Origin: JAENWH01 sp038248745
GTDB taxonomy: Bacteria; Bacillota; Clostridia; Peptostreptococcales; Anaerovoracaceae
DNA length: 21,651 nucleotides
Direction of reading: 5' to 3'
Assembly: GCA_038248745.1 (NCBI GenBank)
Contig: JBBRXC010000013.1
Coordinates: 1-21,651, forward strand
Made by a program: the position numbers and the translations under genes. The notes beneath the pieces are model-generated. The model did not search any database. It was not told the DNA's origin and saw only the letters and a program-made list of their open reading frames with translations. Shown one piece after another: positions 7,004 through 14,750 of this stretch; the stretch's first letter is position 1, and each line of letters opens with the position of its first letter.

Positions 7004-7028
7004 GTCGTCTCAATTGAGACGGCTTTTT
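7004..7028 (+). terminator. Intrinsic terminator of the cold-shock gene
   Basis: An 8-bp stem, GTCGTCTC (7004-7011) with GAGACGGC (7016-7023), closes an AATT tetraloop and is followed by five Ts. Confidence 0.88.
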
Positions 7029-7062
7029 CATATTTTAATGACCAAATGGCGATAAAAAAGGG

Positions 7063-7068
7063 TATAAT
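7063..7068 (+). promoter_or_regulatory. Probable -10 element of the transketolase gene
   Basis: TATAAT at 7063-7068 lies about 36 nt before the start codon and just after the cold-shock terminator. No good -35 hexamer is visible (GACCAA at 7040-7045), so the call rests on the perfect -10 and its position. Confidence 0.4.
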
Positions 7069-7103
7069 AAAATATATGTTTATAGAGAAGAAAGGGGATC
7101 AAT

Positions 7104-9092
7104 GTGAATAAAATTGATGAATTAGCAATCAAGACAATAAGAATCATTTCAGCCGAAGCGGTGAATAAGGCAAACTCGGGGCATCCAGGGTTGCCTATGG
7201 GCGCGGCACCGATGGTGTATACACTTTGGGCAAAACACTTGAAACATAACCCTCAAAATTCAAATTGGCTGGACAGAGACCGGTTTGTACTTTCAGCGGG
7301 TCACGGATCAATACTCTTGTATTCATTGCTAAATATTTTTGGATATGACTTAAAAATGGCGGATATTCAGGAGTTCAGGCAACTTGGGAGTCGTACACCA
7401 GGGCATCCGGAATACGGGCATACAGACGGCGTAGAGACAACAACGGGCCCGTTAGGCCAAGGCATAGCAAATGCAGTAGGAATGGCTATCGCGGAGGCTT
7501 ATTTGGCTGAAAAATTCAATAGAGAGGATTTTAATGTAATAGATCATCATACTTATGCATTGGCCGGAGATGGCTGTATGATGGAAGGGATTTCCAGCGA
7601 GGCTTGTTCTCTGGCAGGGACATTGAAATTAGGGAAATTAATCCTGCTTTATGACTCAAACAGTATTACTATTGAAGGAAGCACAAATCTGGCTTTTAAG
7701 GAAGATGTTGGTAAACGATTTGAAGCATATGACTGGCAGGTATTGCAGGTGGAAGATGGCAATGATGTTTCGGAAATTAACGAAGCATTTAAACAGGCAA
7801 AGGAAGAATCAACAAAACCTAGCTTGATTATTGTGAAAACTGTGATTGGATTCGGTAGCCCCAACAAACAGGGGAAAGCGAGTGCCCATGGAGAACCTTT
7901 AGGGGTAGAAGAATTGGCAGCAACTAAAAACTTCTTTGAATGGCCCTATGATCCATTTGAGGTGCCTGAGGAAATTAAAAATCTTACAACCCAGTTGCGT
8001 CTAGAGGGAATTGAAAAGGAAAAGAATTGGAAAGCAAAAATGGATCTTTATCAAAAGGCTTACCCTGATTTATTTGAAGAACTTACATACTGGCATGCAG
8101 ATATGGATTATTCTAAAATTTTGCTTGATAATCAGGATTTCTGGAAATTTAAGGAGCCAATGGCAACGCGAATAGCCTCAGGACTTTTAATAAATAGACT
8201 GGCAGACATTGTACCAAATTTAATTGGGGGTTCTGCTGATCTAGCGCCATCCAATAAAACAAATATAACCAATAAAGGTGATTTCTCCGCAGAAAACAGG
8301 GCTGGTGGGAATTTTCACTTTGGCGTCAGAGAACATGCCATGTCAGCCATCGGGAATGGGATTCAATTACATGGTGGCCTTAAAGTTTTTGTATCCACTT
8401 TCTTTGTGTTCACAGATTATATGAAGGCAGGAATGCGACTTTCTTCCATTATGAAGTTGCCGATAACTTATGTGTTGACACATGACAGCATTGGGGTTGG
8501 AGAAGATGGCCCTACCCACCAACCGGTTGAGCACTTAGCGGCATTAAGAAGTATGCATGGGATGACGGTATTTAGGCCGGCAGATGCGAACGAAGCGGCA
8601 GCAGGCTGGTATTTGGCAGTGACAAAAAAAGATGGCCCGGTAGCCCTTGTTCTGACTAGACAAACATTGCCTTTATATGAAGAAACTGGAATTGCGGCAC
8701 TGAAAGGTGCATATATATTGAATAAATCTATGGAAACAAAGCCGTTACCTGATATTATTATGATGGCTTCTGGCTCGGAACTTAAGCTTGTTATTGAGGC
8801 TGCAGCCTCTCTTGCAAAGGAAGGGATTGGGGCAAGAGTGGTCAGCGTGCCTTCTTTTGAACTTTTTGACGAGCAAAGTGAGGCATATAAAGAAGAAGTG
8901 TTCCCTGCTTCTGTAACAGCAAGAATTGCTGTAGAGGCGGGATCTACCTTTGGATGGCATCGTTTCACTGGGCTAAAGGGTAGAGTAATCGGGCTTGACA
9001 GGTATGGTGCATCAGGTAAAGCTGAAAGTCTTTTTGAAGCTTTTGGATTTACTGTTGAAAATGTAATCTCCGTTTCAAAGGAAATGCTTTAG
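7104..9092 (+). CDS. tkt: Transketolase
   Basis: The 662-residue full-length protein is a thiamine-diphosphate transketolase, moving two-carbon units between pentose-phosphate pathway sugars. Visible motifs are GHPGLPMGAAP near the N-terminus, TTGPLGQGIANAVGMA, the ThDP/Mg site GDGCMMEGISSEA (about 153-165), the pyrimidine-domain segment GVREHAMSAIGNG, GEDGPTHQPVEHLAALR, and the C-terminal GASGKAESLFEAFGF. All three domains are present. The start is GTG, with AAAGGGG 7 nt upstream; an overlapping ATG two bases earlier runs straight into a stop codon. It appears to be a single-gene unit. In anaerobes without an oxidative pentose pathway such an enzyme makes pentose and erythrose phosphates from glycolytic intermediates. 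Confidence 0.97.
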   Translation: MNKIDELAIKTIRIISAEAVNKANSGHPGLPMGAAPMVYTLWAKHLKHNPQNSNWLDRDRFVLSAGHGSILLYSLLNIFGYDLKMADIQEFRQLGSRTPGHPEYGHTDGVETTTGPLGQGIANAVGMAIAEAYLAEKFNREDFNVIDHHTYALAGDGCMMEGISSEACSLAGTLKLGKLILLYDSNSITIEGSTNLAFKEDVGKRFEAYDWQVLQVEDGNDVSEINEAFKQAKEESTKPSLIIVKTVIGFGSPNKQGKASAHGEPLGVEELAATKNFFEWPYDPFEVPEEIKNLTTQLRLEGIEKEKNWKAKMDLYQKAYPDLFEELTYWHADMDYSKILLDNQDFWKFKEPMATRIASGLLINRLADIVPNLIGGSADLAPSNKTNITNKGDFSAENRAGGNFHFGVREHAMSAIGNGIQLHGGLKVFVSTFFVFTDYMKAGMRLSSIMKLPITYVLTHDSIGVGEDGPTHQPVEHLAALRSMHGMTVFRPADANEAAAGWYLAVTKKDGPVALVLTRQTLPLYEETGIAALKGAYILNKSMETKPLPDIIMMASGSELKLVIEAAASLAKEGIGARVVSVPSFELFDEQSEAYKEEVFPASVTARIAVEAGSTFGWHRFTGLKGRVIGLDRYGASGKAESLFEAFGFTVENVISVSKEML

Positions 9093-9140
9093 GCTTAAAC
9101 ATCGATGCCGTACATTTGACATTTTGTAAACTTGGGATAG

Positions 9141-9170
9141 TTGATAGTTTAATCAAAATTTGGGTATAAT
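9141..9170 (+). promoter_or_regulatory. Sigma-A-type promoter of the LEA-like gene
   Basis: TTGATA (9141-9146) and TATAAT (9165-9170) are separated by 18 nt. The predicted start near 9177 lies about 65 nt before the ATG. Confidence 0.55.
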
Positions 9171-9241
9171 TATTTTACAAGAAAATATTTGATCCATCGT
9201 ATAATCTTGATTTTATTTTAAATATAAAAGGAGGTGTTGAA

Positions 9242-9598
9242 ATGAGTGGCTTAATGGACAAAATTGGAAATATTTTTAATGGCGCTAAAGACAAAACCGA
9301 AGAGATGAAAGAAAAGCTAGAGGCTGTAAAAGAAGACACAAAAGAGACGAGAGAAGGTCTCAAAGACAAATTTGAAGACGTATTGGGAGAGGCTAAAGTG
9401 AAATCTGAAGAGCTAAAAGACAAATTTGGGGATGTGTTTGAAGAAGCGAAAGAGAAAAAGGAAATATTAAAGGATAAAGCGGAGGATGCTTTAAAAGAAG
9501 CTAAAATTAAAGCAGAAGAATTAAAGGAAAAGACAGAGGAATTAAAAGAAAAAGCAGAAGCATTCAAAGATAAAACTATAAACAAACCAAAACAATAA
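9242..9598 (+). CDS. LEA-like charged amphipathic-helix protein
   Basis: The 118-residue protein has no Cys or Trp and is dominated by Lys, Glu, Asp and Ala. After a short hydrophobic N-terminus (MSGLMDKIGNIFNG) it runs as near-continuous repeats of the KxKxEELKEK type, for example LKDKFGDVFEEAKEK and EELKEKTEELKEKAEAFKDK. This predicts one long amphipathic helix or a coiled coil, as in group 3 LEA, apolipoprotein-like and general-stress proteins. It has a strong ribosome binding site (AAAGGAGGTG) and its own promoter. A role in desiccation, osmotic or membrane stress is a family-level inference. Sequences this repetitive match many unrelated helical proteins, so orthology is uncertain, but the clean gene signals argue that it is real. 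Confidence 0.8.
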   Translation: MSGLMDKIGNIFNGAKDKTEEMKEKLEAVKEDTKETREGLKDKFEDVLGEAKVKSEELKDKFGDVFEEAKEKKEILKDKAEDALKEAKIKAEELKEKTEELKEKAEAFKDKTINKPKQ

Positions 9599-9634
9599 AT
9601 TTCCAGAAACTATAAATATACCAAAATAAATAAG
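9573..9634 (+). repeat. Imperfect 28-bp direct repeat at the 3' end of the LEA-like gene
   Basis: Segments 9573-9600 and 9607-9634 both begin AAACTATAAA and share ACCAAAA eight bases further in from that block, diverging at a few positions; they are offset by 34 bp. The first copy contains the last codons of the LEA-like gene, so the second looks like a duplicated and decayed gene end. Confidence 0.55.
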
Positions 9635-9687
9635 GATGAAAATTATTAGGATGTAATAGGATTGGAGCAGAAAGAGAGTGTGAAGAA

Positions 9688-10029
9688 TTGGATAAAATAC
9701 TAAAGAACATTGAATATGCGAAAGTTTTACCTTTTGCAGATCTGACAGAATACATGACGGGACAGGTTGTGAGCAAGACAATTGTTCAGAATGATGCTGT
9801 AAGCATTACTTTGTTTGCCTTTGACAAAGGAGAAGAAATAGGGACGCATAGTTCAGACGGTGATGCGATGGTTGTAGCCTTGGACGGCGAGGGACAAATT
9901 ACAGTGGATGATGAAAAATTTATGTTAAAGTCAGGAGAATCTATTGTTATGCCTTCAGGCAGACCTCACTCAGTATTTGCTTCAGAAAAGTTTAAAATGT
10001 TTCTGGTTGTTGTTTTCCCTAAGAAGTAA
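9688..10029 (+). CDS. Single-domain cupin protein
   Basis: The 113-residue protein folds as one small cupin barrel. Motif 1 lies in GEEIGTHSSDGDAMVVALDG and motif 2 in MPSGRPHSVFA, with histidines at about 53 and 95. The usual HxH pair and Glu of motif 1 are partly lost (HSSDGD), so metal binding is uncertain. Proteins of this type are common in Clostridia and are often annotated only as cupin-domain proteins. TTG at 9688 is the only start that keeps the N-terminus, since the next in-frame ATG is about 22 codons in; the upstream GAGAG is a weak ribosome binding site. No clear terminator separates it from the LEA-like gene. Function unknown. Confidence 0.85.
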   Translation: MDKILKNIEYAKVLPFADLTEYMTGQVVSKTIVQNDAVSITLFAFDKGEEIGTHSSDGDAMVVALDGEGQITVDDEKFMLKSGESIVMPSGRPHSVFASEKFKMFLVVVFPKK

Positions 10030-10044
10030 TTATTGCTTGAGCCA

Positions 10045-10073
10045 TTGACATTAGATTAACAAAGTGCTAGAAT
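10045..10073 (+). promoter_or_regulatory. Sigma-A promoter of the riboflavin operon
   Basis: A perfect -35 TTGACA (10045-10050), a 17-nt spacer and TAGAAT (10068-10073) preceded by TGC (extended -10). The predicted start near 10080 lies just before the FMN riboswitch. Confidence 0.75.
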
Positions 10074-10091
10074 TTTATTAATTGAATAAGA

Positions 10092-10197
10092 ATCTTCAGG
10101 GCAGGGTGTGATTCCCTACCGGTGGTAAAGCCCACGAGCCGCAAGGTATGATTCGGTGTAACTCCGAAGCCGACAGTATAGTCTGGATGAAAGAAGA
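10092..10197 (+). ncRNA. FMN riboswitch (RFN element)
   Basis: The conserved RFN blocks are present in order: TTCAGGGCAGGGTG near the 5' end, TTCCCTACCGGTGGT, AGCCCACGAGCC, GTGTAACTCCGAAGCCGACAG and AGTCTGGATGAAAGAAG at the 3' end. This is the FMN-sensing aptamer that typically precedes riboflavin synthesis or transport genes. FMN binding should favour the downstream terminator and reduce ribDEBAH expression. Confidence 0.97.
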
Positions 10198-10241
10198 ATA
10201 AAGATATGCATATTTATATGTATATAGGAAATCTGTATTTT

Positions 10242-10279
10242 AGCTCTGGAATGTTTTTGCATTTCAGGGCTTTTATTTT
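10242..10279 (+). terminator. First intrinsic terminator in the riboflavin leader
   Basis: AGCTCTGGAATG (10242-10253) pairs with CATTTCAGGGCT (10260-10271) in a 12-bp stem with two G-U pairs and a TTTTTG loop, followed by TTTTATTTT. It lies 45 nt past the aptamer and is the likely expression platform of the FMN riboswitch. Confidence 0.85.
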
Positions 10280-10328
10280 ACAGATGGATGTATATATGTT
10301 GTAAATATTTATAATATCGACTTTTGAG

Positions 10329-10358
10329 GCCTTGAACATATTGTTTAAGGCATTTTTT
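10329..10358 (+). terminator. Second intrinsic terminator in the riboflavin leader
   Basis: GCCTTGAAC (10329-10337) pairs with GTTTAAGGC (10343-10351) in a 9-bp stem with one G-U pair and a 5-nt loop, followed by six Ts. It sits between the first terminator and ribD, so the leader carries two terminators in tandem. The whole 373-base gap between the cupin gene and ribD is filled by promoter, aptamer and these two hairpins. Confidence 0.8.
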
Positions 10359-10402
10359 ATTGGGAAAGTGAAGTGCGACGAATATTTATAAGGAGGTGAA
10401 AA

Positions 10403-11512
10403 ATGATGAAAGATAGGGACTATATGAAAATAGCGCTGGGAATTGCAGAAAAAGGCTGTGGATATGTCAATCCCAATCCCATGGTAGGGGCAGTTATTGT
10501 CAAGAATGGGACAATAATTGGAAGAGGTTATCATGAGAATTATGGAGACCTTCATGCAGAAAGGAATGCTATAAATTCCTGTATAGCTTCACCAGATGGG
10601 TCAACCATGTATGTTACGCTTGAACCATGCTGCCATTATGGAAAAACGCCTCCATGCACTGAAGCGATTATTAAAAGTGGGATCAAGAGAGTATTCATTG
10701 GCTCTATAGATCCAAATCCATTAGTAGCAGGCAAAGGAATTGATACATTGAGAAGTAATAATATTGAAGTGACAATAGGGATGATGGACATAGAAAATCA
10801 ACAGTTGAATCATATCTTTTTCCATTATATAAAGACTGGAAAACCTTATGTTGTCATGAAATACGCAATGACATTGGATGGAAAAACCGCTACGTTTTCG
10901 GGAAAGTCAAAATGGATTTCCGGAGAAAAAGCAAGAGAGTATGTGCACCAGTCAAGACACAAATATTCTGGTATTATGGTTGGACTGAATACGGTCATCC
11001 GAGATGACCCAATGTTGACCTGCAGAATGCCAAAAGGTATAAATGGAACACGCATTGTCTGTGATACAAGCCTAAGAATTCCTTTTAGTTCTAAAATCAT
11101 TCAAACTGCAAGGGAAATACCCACCATTATAGCCACTGCAAGCCAGGAAATGGACAAAATTAAAAAGATCTCAGATATGGGGTGCAAGGTGATTCGAGTT
11201 TCGGAAAAAGATGGATCTATTGATTTGAATATTTTAATGCTTAAGCTTGGTGAAGAAACAATAGACAGTGTTTATCTGGAAGGTGGTTCGGCATTGAACT
11301 TTAGCGCAATGAAAAGTGGTATTGTAAATAAGGTGGAGGCATATATTTCTCCAAAAATATTCGGGGGCTCTGGCGCATATTCTCCAGTTGGTGGAATTGG
11401 CATAGAGAATCCGGATAATGCCTTTAAGCTTGTGAGAAAAAATATGAAAACATTTGGAGAGGATCTATTGTTAGAATATGAGGTGATAAATAATGTTTAC
11501 GGGGATAGTTGA
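10403..11512 (+). CDS. ribD: Bifunctional riboflavin deaminase/reductase RibD
   Basis: The 369-residue protein has an N-terminal CMP/dCMP-deaminase-like domain (about 1-145) and a C-terminal reductase domain (about 147-365). The deaminase zinc site is His51-Ala-Glu53 plus Cys76 and Cys85 (HAERNAI, EPCCHYGKTPPC). The reductase has MKYAMTLDGKTA, WISGEKAREYVH and YLEGGSALNF. It deaminates and then reduces the pyrimidine formed from GTP to give 5-amino-6-ribitylamino-uracil phosphate. AGGAGGTG precedes the start codon. It is the first gene of the operon behind the FMN riboswitch, and its last 20 nt overlap the next gene, implying translational coupling. Confidence 0.98.
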   Translation: MMKDRDYMKIALGIAEKGCGYVNPNPMVGAVIVKNGTIIGRGYHENYGDLHAERNAINSCIASPDGSTMYVTLEPCCHYGKTPPCTEAIIKSGIKRVFIGSIDPNPLVAGKGIDTLRSNNIEVTIGMMDIENQQLNHIFFHYIKTGKPYVVMKYAMTLDGKTATFSGKSKWISGEKAREYVHQSRHKYSGIMVGLNTVIRDDPMLTCRMPKGINGTRIVCDTSLRIPFSSKIIQTAREIPTIIATASQEMDKIKKISDMGCKVIRVSEKDGSIDLNILMLKLGEETIDSVYLEGGSALNFSAMKSGIVNKVEAYISPKIFGGSGAYSPVGGIGIENPDNAFKLVRKNMKTFGEDLLLEYEVINNVYGDS

Positions 11513-12146
11513 AGAAATAGGGGAAGTCATCTCAGTTAAAGCTGGAACGAAATCTTCAGTTCTGGAAATAAGAGGGGATATTGTGTTTGGAGATTTAAAG
11601 ACAGGTGATAGCGTCGCGGTAAATGGGGTATGCTTAACCGTTTCTTCTCTTAAGAAAAATATATTCACTGCTGATGTGATGAGTGAGACCCTAAAGAGAA
11701 GCGCATTAAACAAAATCACCTCTGGAACTTCTGTGAACCTGGAAAGGGCCATGGCTGCTAATGGAAGGTTTGGCGGACATATGGTTTCCGGGCATATAGA
11801 TGGAACAGGAGAAATTGTAAACATTGCCAGGGAGGATAATGCAGTATGGTTTACCATAAAGACTTCAGAAAAAATCATTTCATTCATTATTGAAAAAGGA
11901 TCCATTGCTGTTGATGGAATTAGCCTAACAGTTGTAAAGGTGGAGGATAATAAGTTTAGTGTTTCTGTCATCCCTCATACTGTAAAATCTACCGGATTAT
12001 TCACAAAAGGAATTGGTAGTCAGGTTAACCTAGAAAATGATATGGTGGGAAAATATATAGAAAAGTTTATACAGAAAAAAACAAATAATAATAATAATTC
12101 AAAATCGGGTGTTACCATTAGTATGCTTGAAAAAGCAGGGTTTTAG
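11493..12146 (+). CDS. ribE: Riboflavin synthase alpha chain
   Basis: The 217-residue protein begins MFTGIVEEIGEV, the family signature, and contains two homologous lumazine-binding halves: GDSVAVNGVCLTVSSL with GGHMVSGHIDGTGEI (first half into second) and KGSIAVDGISLTVVKV in the second. It dismutates two 6,7-dimethyl-8-ribityllumazine molecules into riboflavin and 5-amino-6-ribitylaminouracil. The start lies inside the end of ribD. The C-terminal linker contains five consecutive Asn codons (AAT x5, 12084-12098), a simple repeat that could change length by slippage without shifting frame. The gene is also called ribC in some species. Confidence 0.97.
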   Translation: MFTGIVEEIGEVISVKAGTKSSVLEIRGDIVFGDLKTGDSVAVNGVCLTVSSLKKNIFTADVMSETLKRSALNKITSGTSVNLERAMAANGRFGGHMVSGHIDGTGEIVNIAREDNAVWFTIKTSEKIISFIIEKGSIAVDGISLTVVKVEDNKFSVSVIPHTVKSTGLFTKGIGSQVNLENDMVGKYIEKFIQKKTNNNNNSKSGVTISMLEKAGF

Positions 12147-12164
12147 AAAGAAAAGGAGCGTTTA

Positions 12165-13364
12165 ATGTTTAAGTTTAATAAAATTGAGGAAGCCTTGGAA
12201 GCTTTAAAAGCAGGGGGAATTATACTTGTTACAGATGATGAAAATCGGGAAAATGAAGGCGATTTTGTCTGTGCGGCGGAATTTGCAACAACGGAAAACG
12301 TGAATTTCATGGCAATCTATGGCAAAGGACTAATATGCATGCCTATGAGCGAAGCTATCGTAAAAAAGTTGCAGATACCGCAAATGGTTGATAATAATAC
12401 GGATAATCATAGCACGGCTTTTACCGTTTCTATTGATTATGTAGATACTACAACTGGTATTTCTGCTGCTGAAAGAAGCATTACTGCAATGAAAACGGTT
12501 GATGACAAGGTAAAGCTCGAAGATTTCCGACGGCCTGGGCATATGTTCCCGCTACTCGCAAAAGATAATGGGGTTTTAGAGAGAAATGGGCATACAGAAG
12601 CGACCGTTGACTTGATGAAATTGTCTGGATTGAAAGAGTGTGGTCTTTGCTGTGAAATTATGAGTGATGATGGTGAAATGATGAGAACGCCAGAGTTGAT
12701 TGACCTTGCCCAAAAGTTTGGATTAAAGTTTATTACTATTAAAGATCTACAGGAATATAGAAAGAAGAACGATCTATTGGTTAAAAGGGTCACTTCGACA
12801 AAAATGCCGACGAAATATGGAGAATTCAGGGCGTACGGCTATATTAATAAGCTGAACGGGGAACATCATATAGCGCTTGTAAAGGGAGATATCTCAGATG
12901 GAGAAGATATATTATGTAGAGTGCACTCAGAATGCTTAACCGGCGACGCTTTTGGTTCTTCAAGGTGTGATTGTGGTGAACAATATGCAGCAGCAATGGC
13001 ACAGATTGAAAAAGAAGGAAGGGGGATTCTTTTGTATATGAGACAGGAAGGAAGAGGAATAGGCTTAATCAATAAGTTGAGGGCTTATGAATTGCAGGAT
13101 CGGGGTATGGATACTATTCAGGCAAATATTGCACTGGGATTTGAAGAGGACCAAAGGGAATATTACATAGGCGCGCAGATTTTGAAGGATTTAGGGGTGA
13201 AAACCCTTAGGCTGCTAACAAATAATCCTCAAAAAGTTTATGGCCTTTCTGATTTTGGTATGGAAATTAAAGAAAGAGTTTCCATACAAATGGAGGCAAA
13301 TGAACATGACGTTTTCTATTTGAAAACCAAACAAGAGAAAATGGGCCATATTCTGAATTATTAA
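12165..13364 (+). CDS. ribBA: Bifunctional DHBP synthase/GTP cyclohydrolase II
   Basis: The 399-residue fusion joins 3,4-dihydroxy-2-butanone-4-phosphate synthase (about 1-200) to GTP cyclohydrolase II (about 205-399), supplying both precursors of lumazine. The synthase half shows DDENRENEGDFVCAAEF (acidic metal-binding loop), RPGHMFPL and GHTEATVDL. The cyclohydrolase half has the zinc cysteines in CLTGDAFGSSRCDCGEQ, then RQEGRGIGLINKLRAY and NNPQKVYGL. All key motifs are intact. AAAGGAG precedes the ATG, 18 nt after ribE. It is regulated with the rest of the operon by the FMN riboswitch. Confidence 0.98.
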   Translation: MFKFNKIEEALEALKAGGIILVTDDENRENEGDFVCAAEFATTENVNFMAIYGKGLICMPMSEAIVKKLQIPQMVDNNTDNHSTAFTVSIDYVDTTTGISAAERSITAMKTVDDKVKLEDFRRPGHMFPLLAKDNGVLERNGHTEATVDLMKLSGLKECGLCCEIMSDDGEMMRTPELIDLAQKFGLKFITIKDLQEYRKKNDLLVKRVTSTKMPTKYGEFRAYGYINKLNGEHHIALVKGDISDGEDILCRVHSECLTGDAFGSSRCDCGEQYAAAMAQIEKEGRGILLYMRQEGRGIGLINKLRAYELQDRGMDTIQANIALGFEEDQREYYIGAQILKDLGVKTLRLLTNNPQKVYGLSDFGMEIKERVSIQMEANEHDVFYLKTKQEKMGHILNY

Positions 13365-13406
13365 AGCATAGGATATATTAATAGAAGTTAAAAGGAGAAT
13401 GAACAG

Positions 13407-13871
13407 ATGAAAATTTATGAAGGAAATTTAGTGTCAGAAGATATCAAAGTTGGAATTATTGCAACAAGGTTCAATGAATTTATTGTATCAAAACTGTTAG
13501 ATGGCGCAATTGATGGGCTTAAAAGACATAATGTAAAGGAAACGGACATTGAAATCGCTTGGGTCCCTGGTGCCTTTGAAATACCTTTGATTGCATCAAA
13601 AATGGCGAAATGCGGGAAGTATGATGCAGTAATATGTCTTGGGACGATAATAAGGGGAACCACAACTCATTATGATTTGGTGTGCAGTGAGGTAACAAAA
13701 GGGATTGCAACAGTTTCTCTCGGCAGTGATATTCCGGTAATGTTTGGGGTGCTTACAACAGAAAACATAGAGCAGGCCATTGAAAGAGCGGGGACAAAAT
13801 CAGGTAACAAGGGATATGATTGCGCCGTCTCCGCAATAGAAATGGTAAATTTGATTAAAGCCATCAGTTAG
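13407..13871 (+). CDS. ribH: 6,7-dimethyl-8-ribityllumazine synthase
   Basis: The 154-residue protein has standard length and motifs: the N-terminal ATRFNEFI substrate loop, WVPGAFEIPL and GTIIRGTTTHYDLVCSEV, with the catalytic His in THYD. It condenses the ribityl-aminouracil with dihydroxybutanone phosphate; homologues form pentamers or 60-mer shells. It is the last gene of ribDEBAH, 42 nt after ribBA, with AAAGGAG upstream. A weak terminator follows. Confidence 0.98.
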   Translation: MKIYEGNLVSEDIKVGIIATRFNEFIVSKLLDGAIDGLKRHNVKETDIEIAWVPGAFEIPLIASKMAKCGKYDAVICLGTIIRGTTTHYDLVCSEVTKGIATVSLGSDIPVMFGVLTTENIEQAIERAGTKSGNKGYDCAVSAIEMVNLIKAIS

Positions 13872-13890
13872 GATTATTTGAAAAACGAAT

Positions 13891-13935
13891 AAGATGTAGA
13901 AAAAAAGTGAAATATGGGGGATTTGCATCTTCTTT
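13891..13935 (+). terminator. Possible terminator of the riboflavin operon
   Basis: AAGATGTA (13891-13898) pairs with TGCATCTT (13924-13931), giving 8 bp with one G-U pair; the loop is about 25 nt and the following sequence is T-rich but interrupted (CTTTATTTATT). The element is weak. The remaining spacer to 14014 shows nothing else clear. Confidence 0.4.
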
Positions 13936-14014
13936 ATTTATTTAAAAAGAGATAGACTGGGTAAGTATAAGAAGATGAAAGTCTTGAAAGGTATAATTTA
14001 AAGGGGGGGTCCGT

Positions 14015-14644
14015 ATGAAAAAACTACTTCTCAAAGGCGAAAATTATATAAACTGCTATTTTATAGAAGATAAAGGCAATTGTTATGTTGTGGACCCTGG
14101 TGGAGAAAAAGAAAAGTTGGTTGCGTATGCAAAAGAGAATAAACTGCAGGTTGTTGGAATTCTTTTGACGCACGCCCATATCGACCATATCTGTGCACTT
14201 GAAGCTTTCAAGGCACCTATTTATATCCATCGAAAAGAGTATGAAATATTTCTTGATAATTATAAAAATGGATTCAAGAATTGCGGTAAAGAAGTCCCAT
14301 TTGATTTAAATCAATTGAGAATAATATTAATCCGAGATCATGATATGCTTCCGTTGAATAATAAAAGTATCAAAGTAATCTATACCCCAGGGCATACCAT
14401 AGGAGGAGTTTGTTATAAGTTTGGAGATGATTTGTATACGGGAGATACATTGTTTAAGGGAAGCGTGGGTCGTTGGGATTTACCAACGGGGAGTCTGCAT
14501 GATTTAAGAAAAAGTGTGGTTCGCTTAATCGACAGTCAGGATGAAGATGTTAAGGTGAATCCATCCCATGGGGAAAGCACCACCATTGGAGAAGAAAAAG
14601 CAAATAATTATTTTTATAAAGAATGGAAAGCATTTATAAACTAA
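14015..14644 (+). CDS. Metallo-beta-lactamase-fold hydrolase (glyoxalase II-like)
   Basis: The 209-residue protein has the metallo-beta-lactamase signature THAHIDH at about 52-58, a third-metal-ligand region TPGHTIGGV (about 124-132) and YTGDTLFKGSVGRWDLP (about 142-158), closing with PSHGEST. This layout fits small MBL proteins related to hydroxyacylglutathione hydrolase (two metal ions, thioester or ester hydrolysis). The real substrate is unknown, and many Clostridia lack glutathione. The ribosome binding site is an unusual run of seven Gs (AAAGGGGGGG) 5 nt before the ATG. A strong terminator follows, so it is probably transcribed alone. Confidence 0.92.
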   Translation: MKKLLLKGENYINCYFIEDKGNCYVVDPGGEKEKLVAYAKENKLQVVGILLTHAHIDHICALEAFKAPIYIHRKEYEIFLDNYKNGFKNCGKEVPFDLNQLRIILIRDHDMLPLNNKSIKVIYTPGHTIGGVCYKFGDDLYTGDTLFKGSVGRWDLPTGSLHDLRKSVVRLIDSQDEDVKVNPSHGESTTIGEEKANNYFYKEWKAFIN

Positions 14645-14649
14645 TAGCC

Positions 14650-14712
14650 AAATAGAAATAGCGTCCGGGTTCTCAGTTCAGAGATTGATAATCGGACGCT
14701 ATTTCTATTTTT
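14650..14712 (+). terminator. Strong terminator with an 18-bp perfect stem
   Basis: AAATAGAAATAGCGTCCG (14650-14667) pairs perfectly with 14693-14710; the 25-nt loop can itself form a small TCTC/GAGA hairpin. A/T-rich stem ends supply a U-tract in both directions. It insulates the arsR promoter from the hydrolase gene. Confidence 0.88.
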
Positions 14713-14750
14713 GTGTTTATTACAAGTATGAAATGGAAGGTTTTTATACA

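Noticed and set aside
8468..8968. 166-codon minus-strand open frame inside transketolase
   Set aside because: It is a by-product of the coding strand; no motifs or gene signals support it.
9175..9585. Long minus-strand open frame opposite the LEA-like gene, rich in Ser, Phe and Leu
   Set aside because: It mirrors the Lys/Glu-rich repeats of the + strand gene and has no start signals of its own.
13992..13997. TATAAT just upstream of the metallo-beta-lactamase gene as a promoter
   Set aside because: A start about 7 nt downstream would fall in or next to the ribosome binding site, and no -35 is visible at the right distance.
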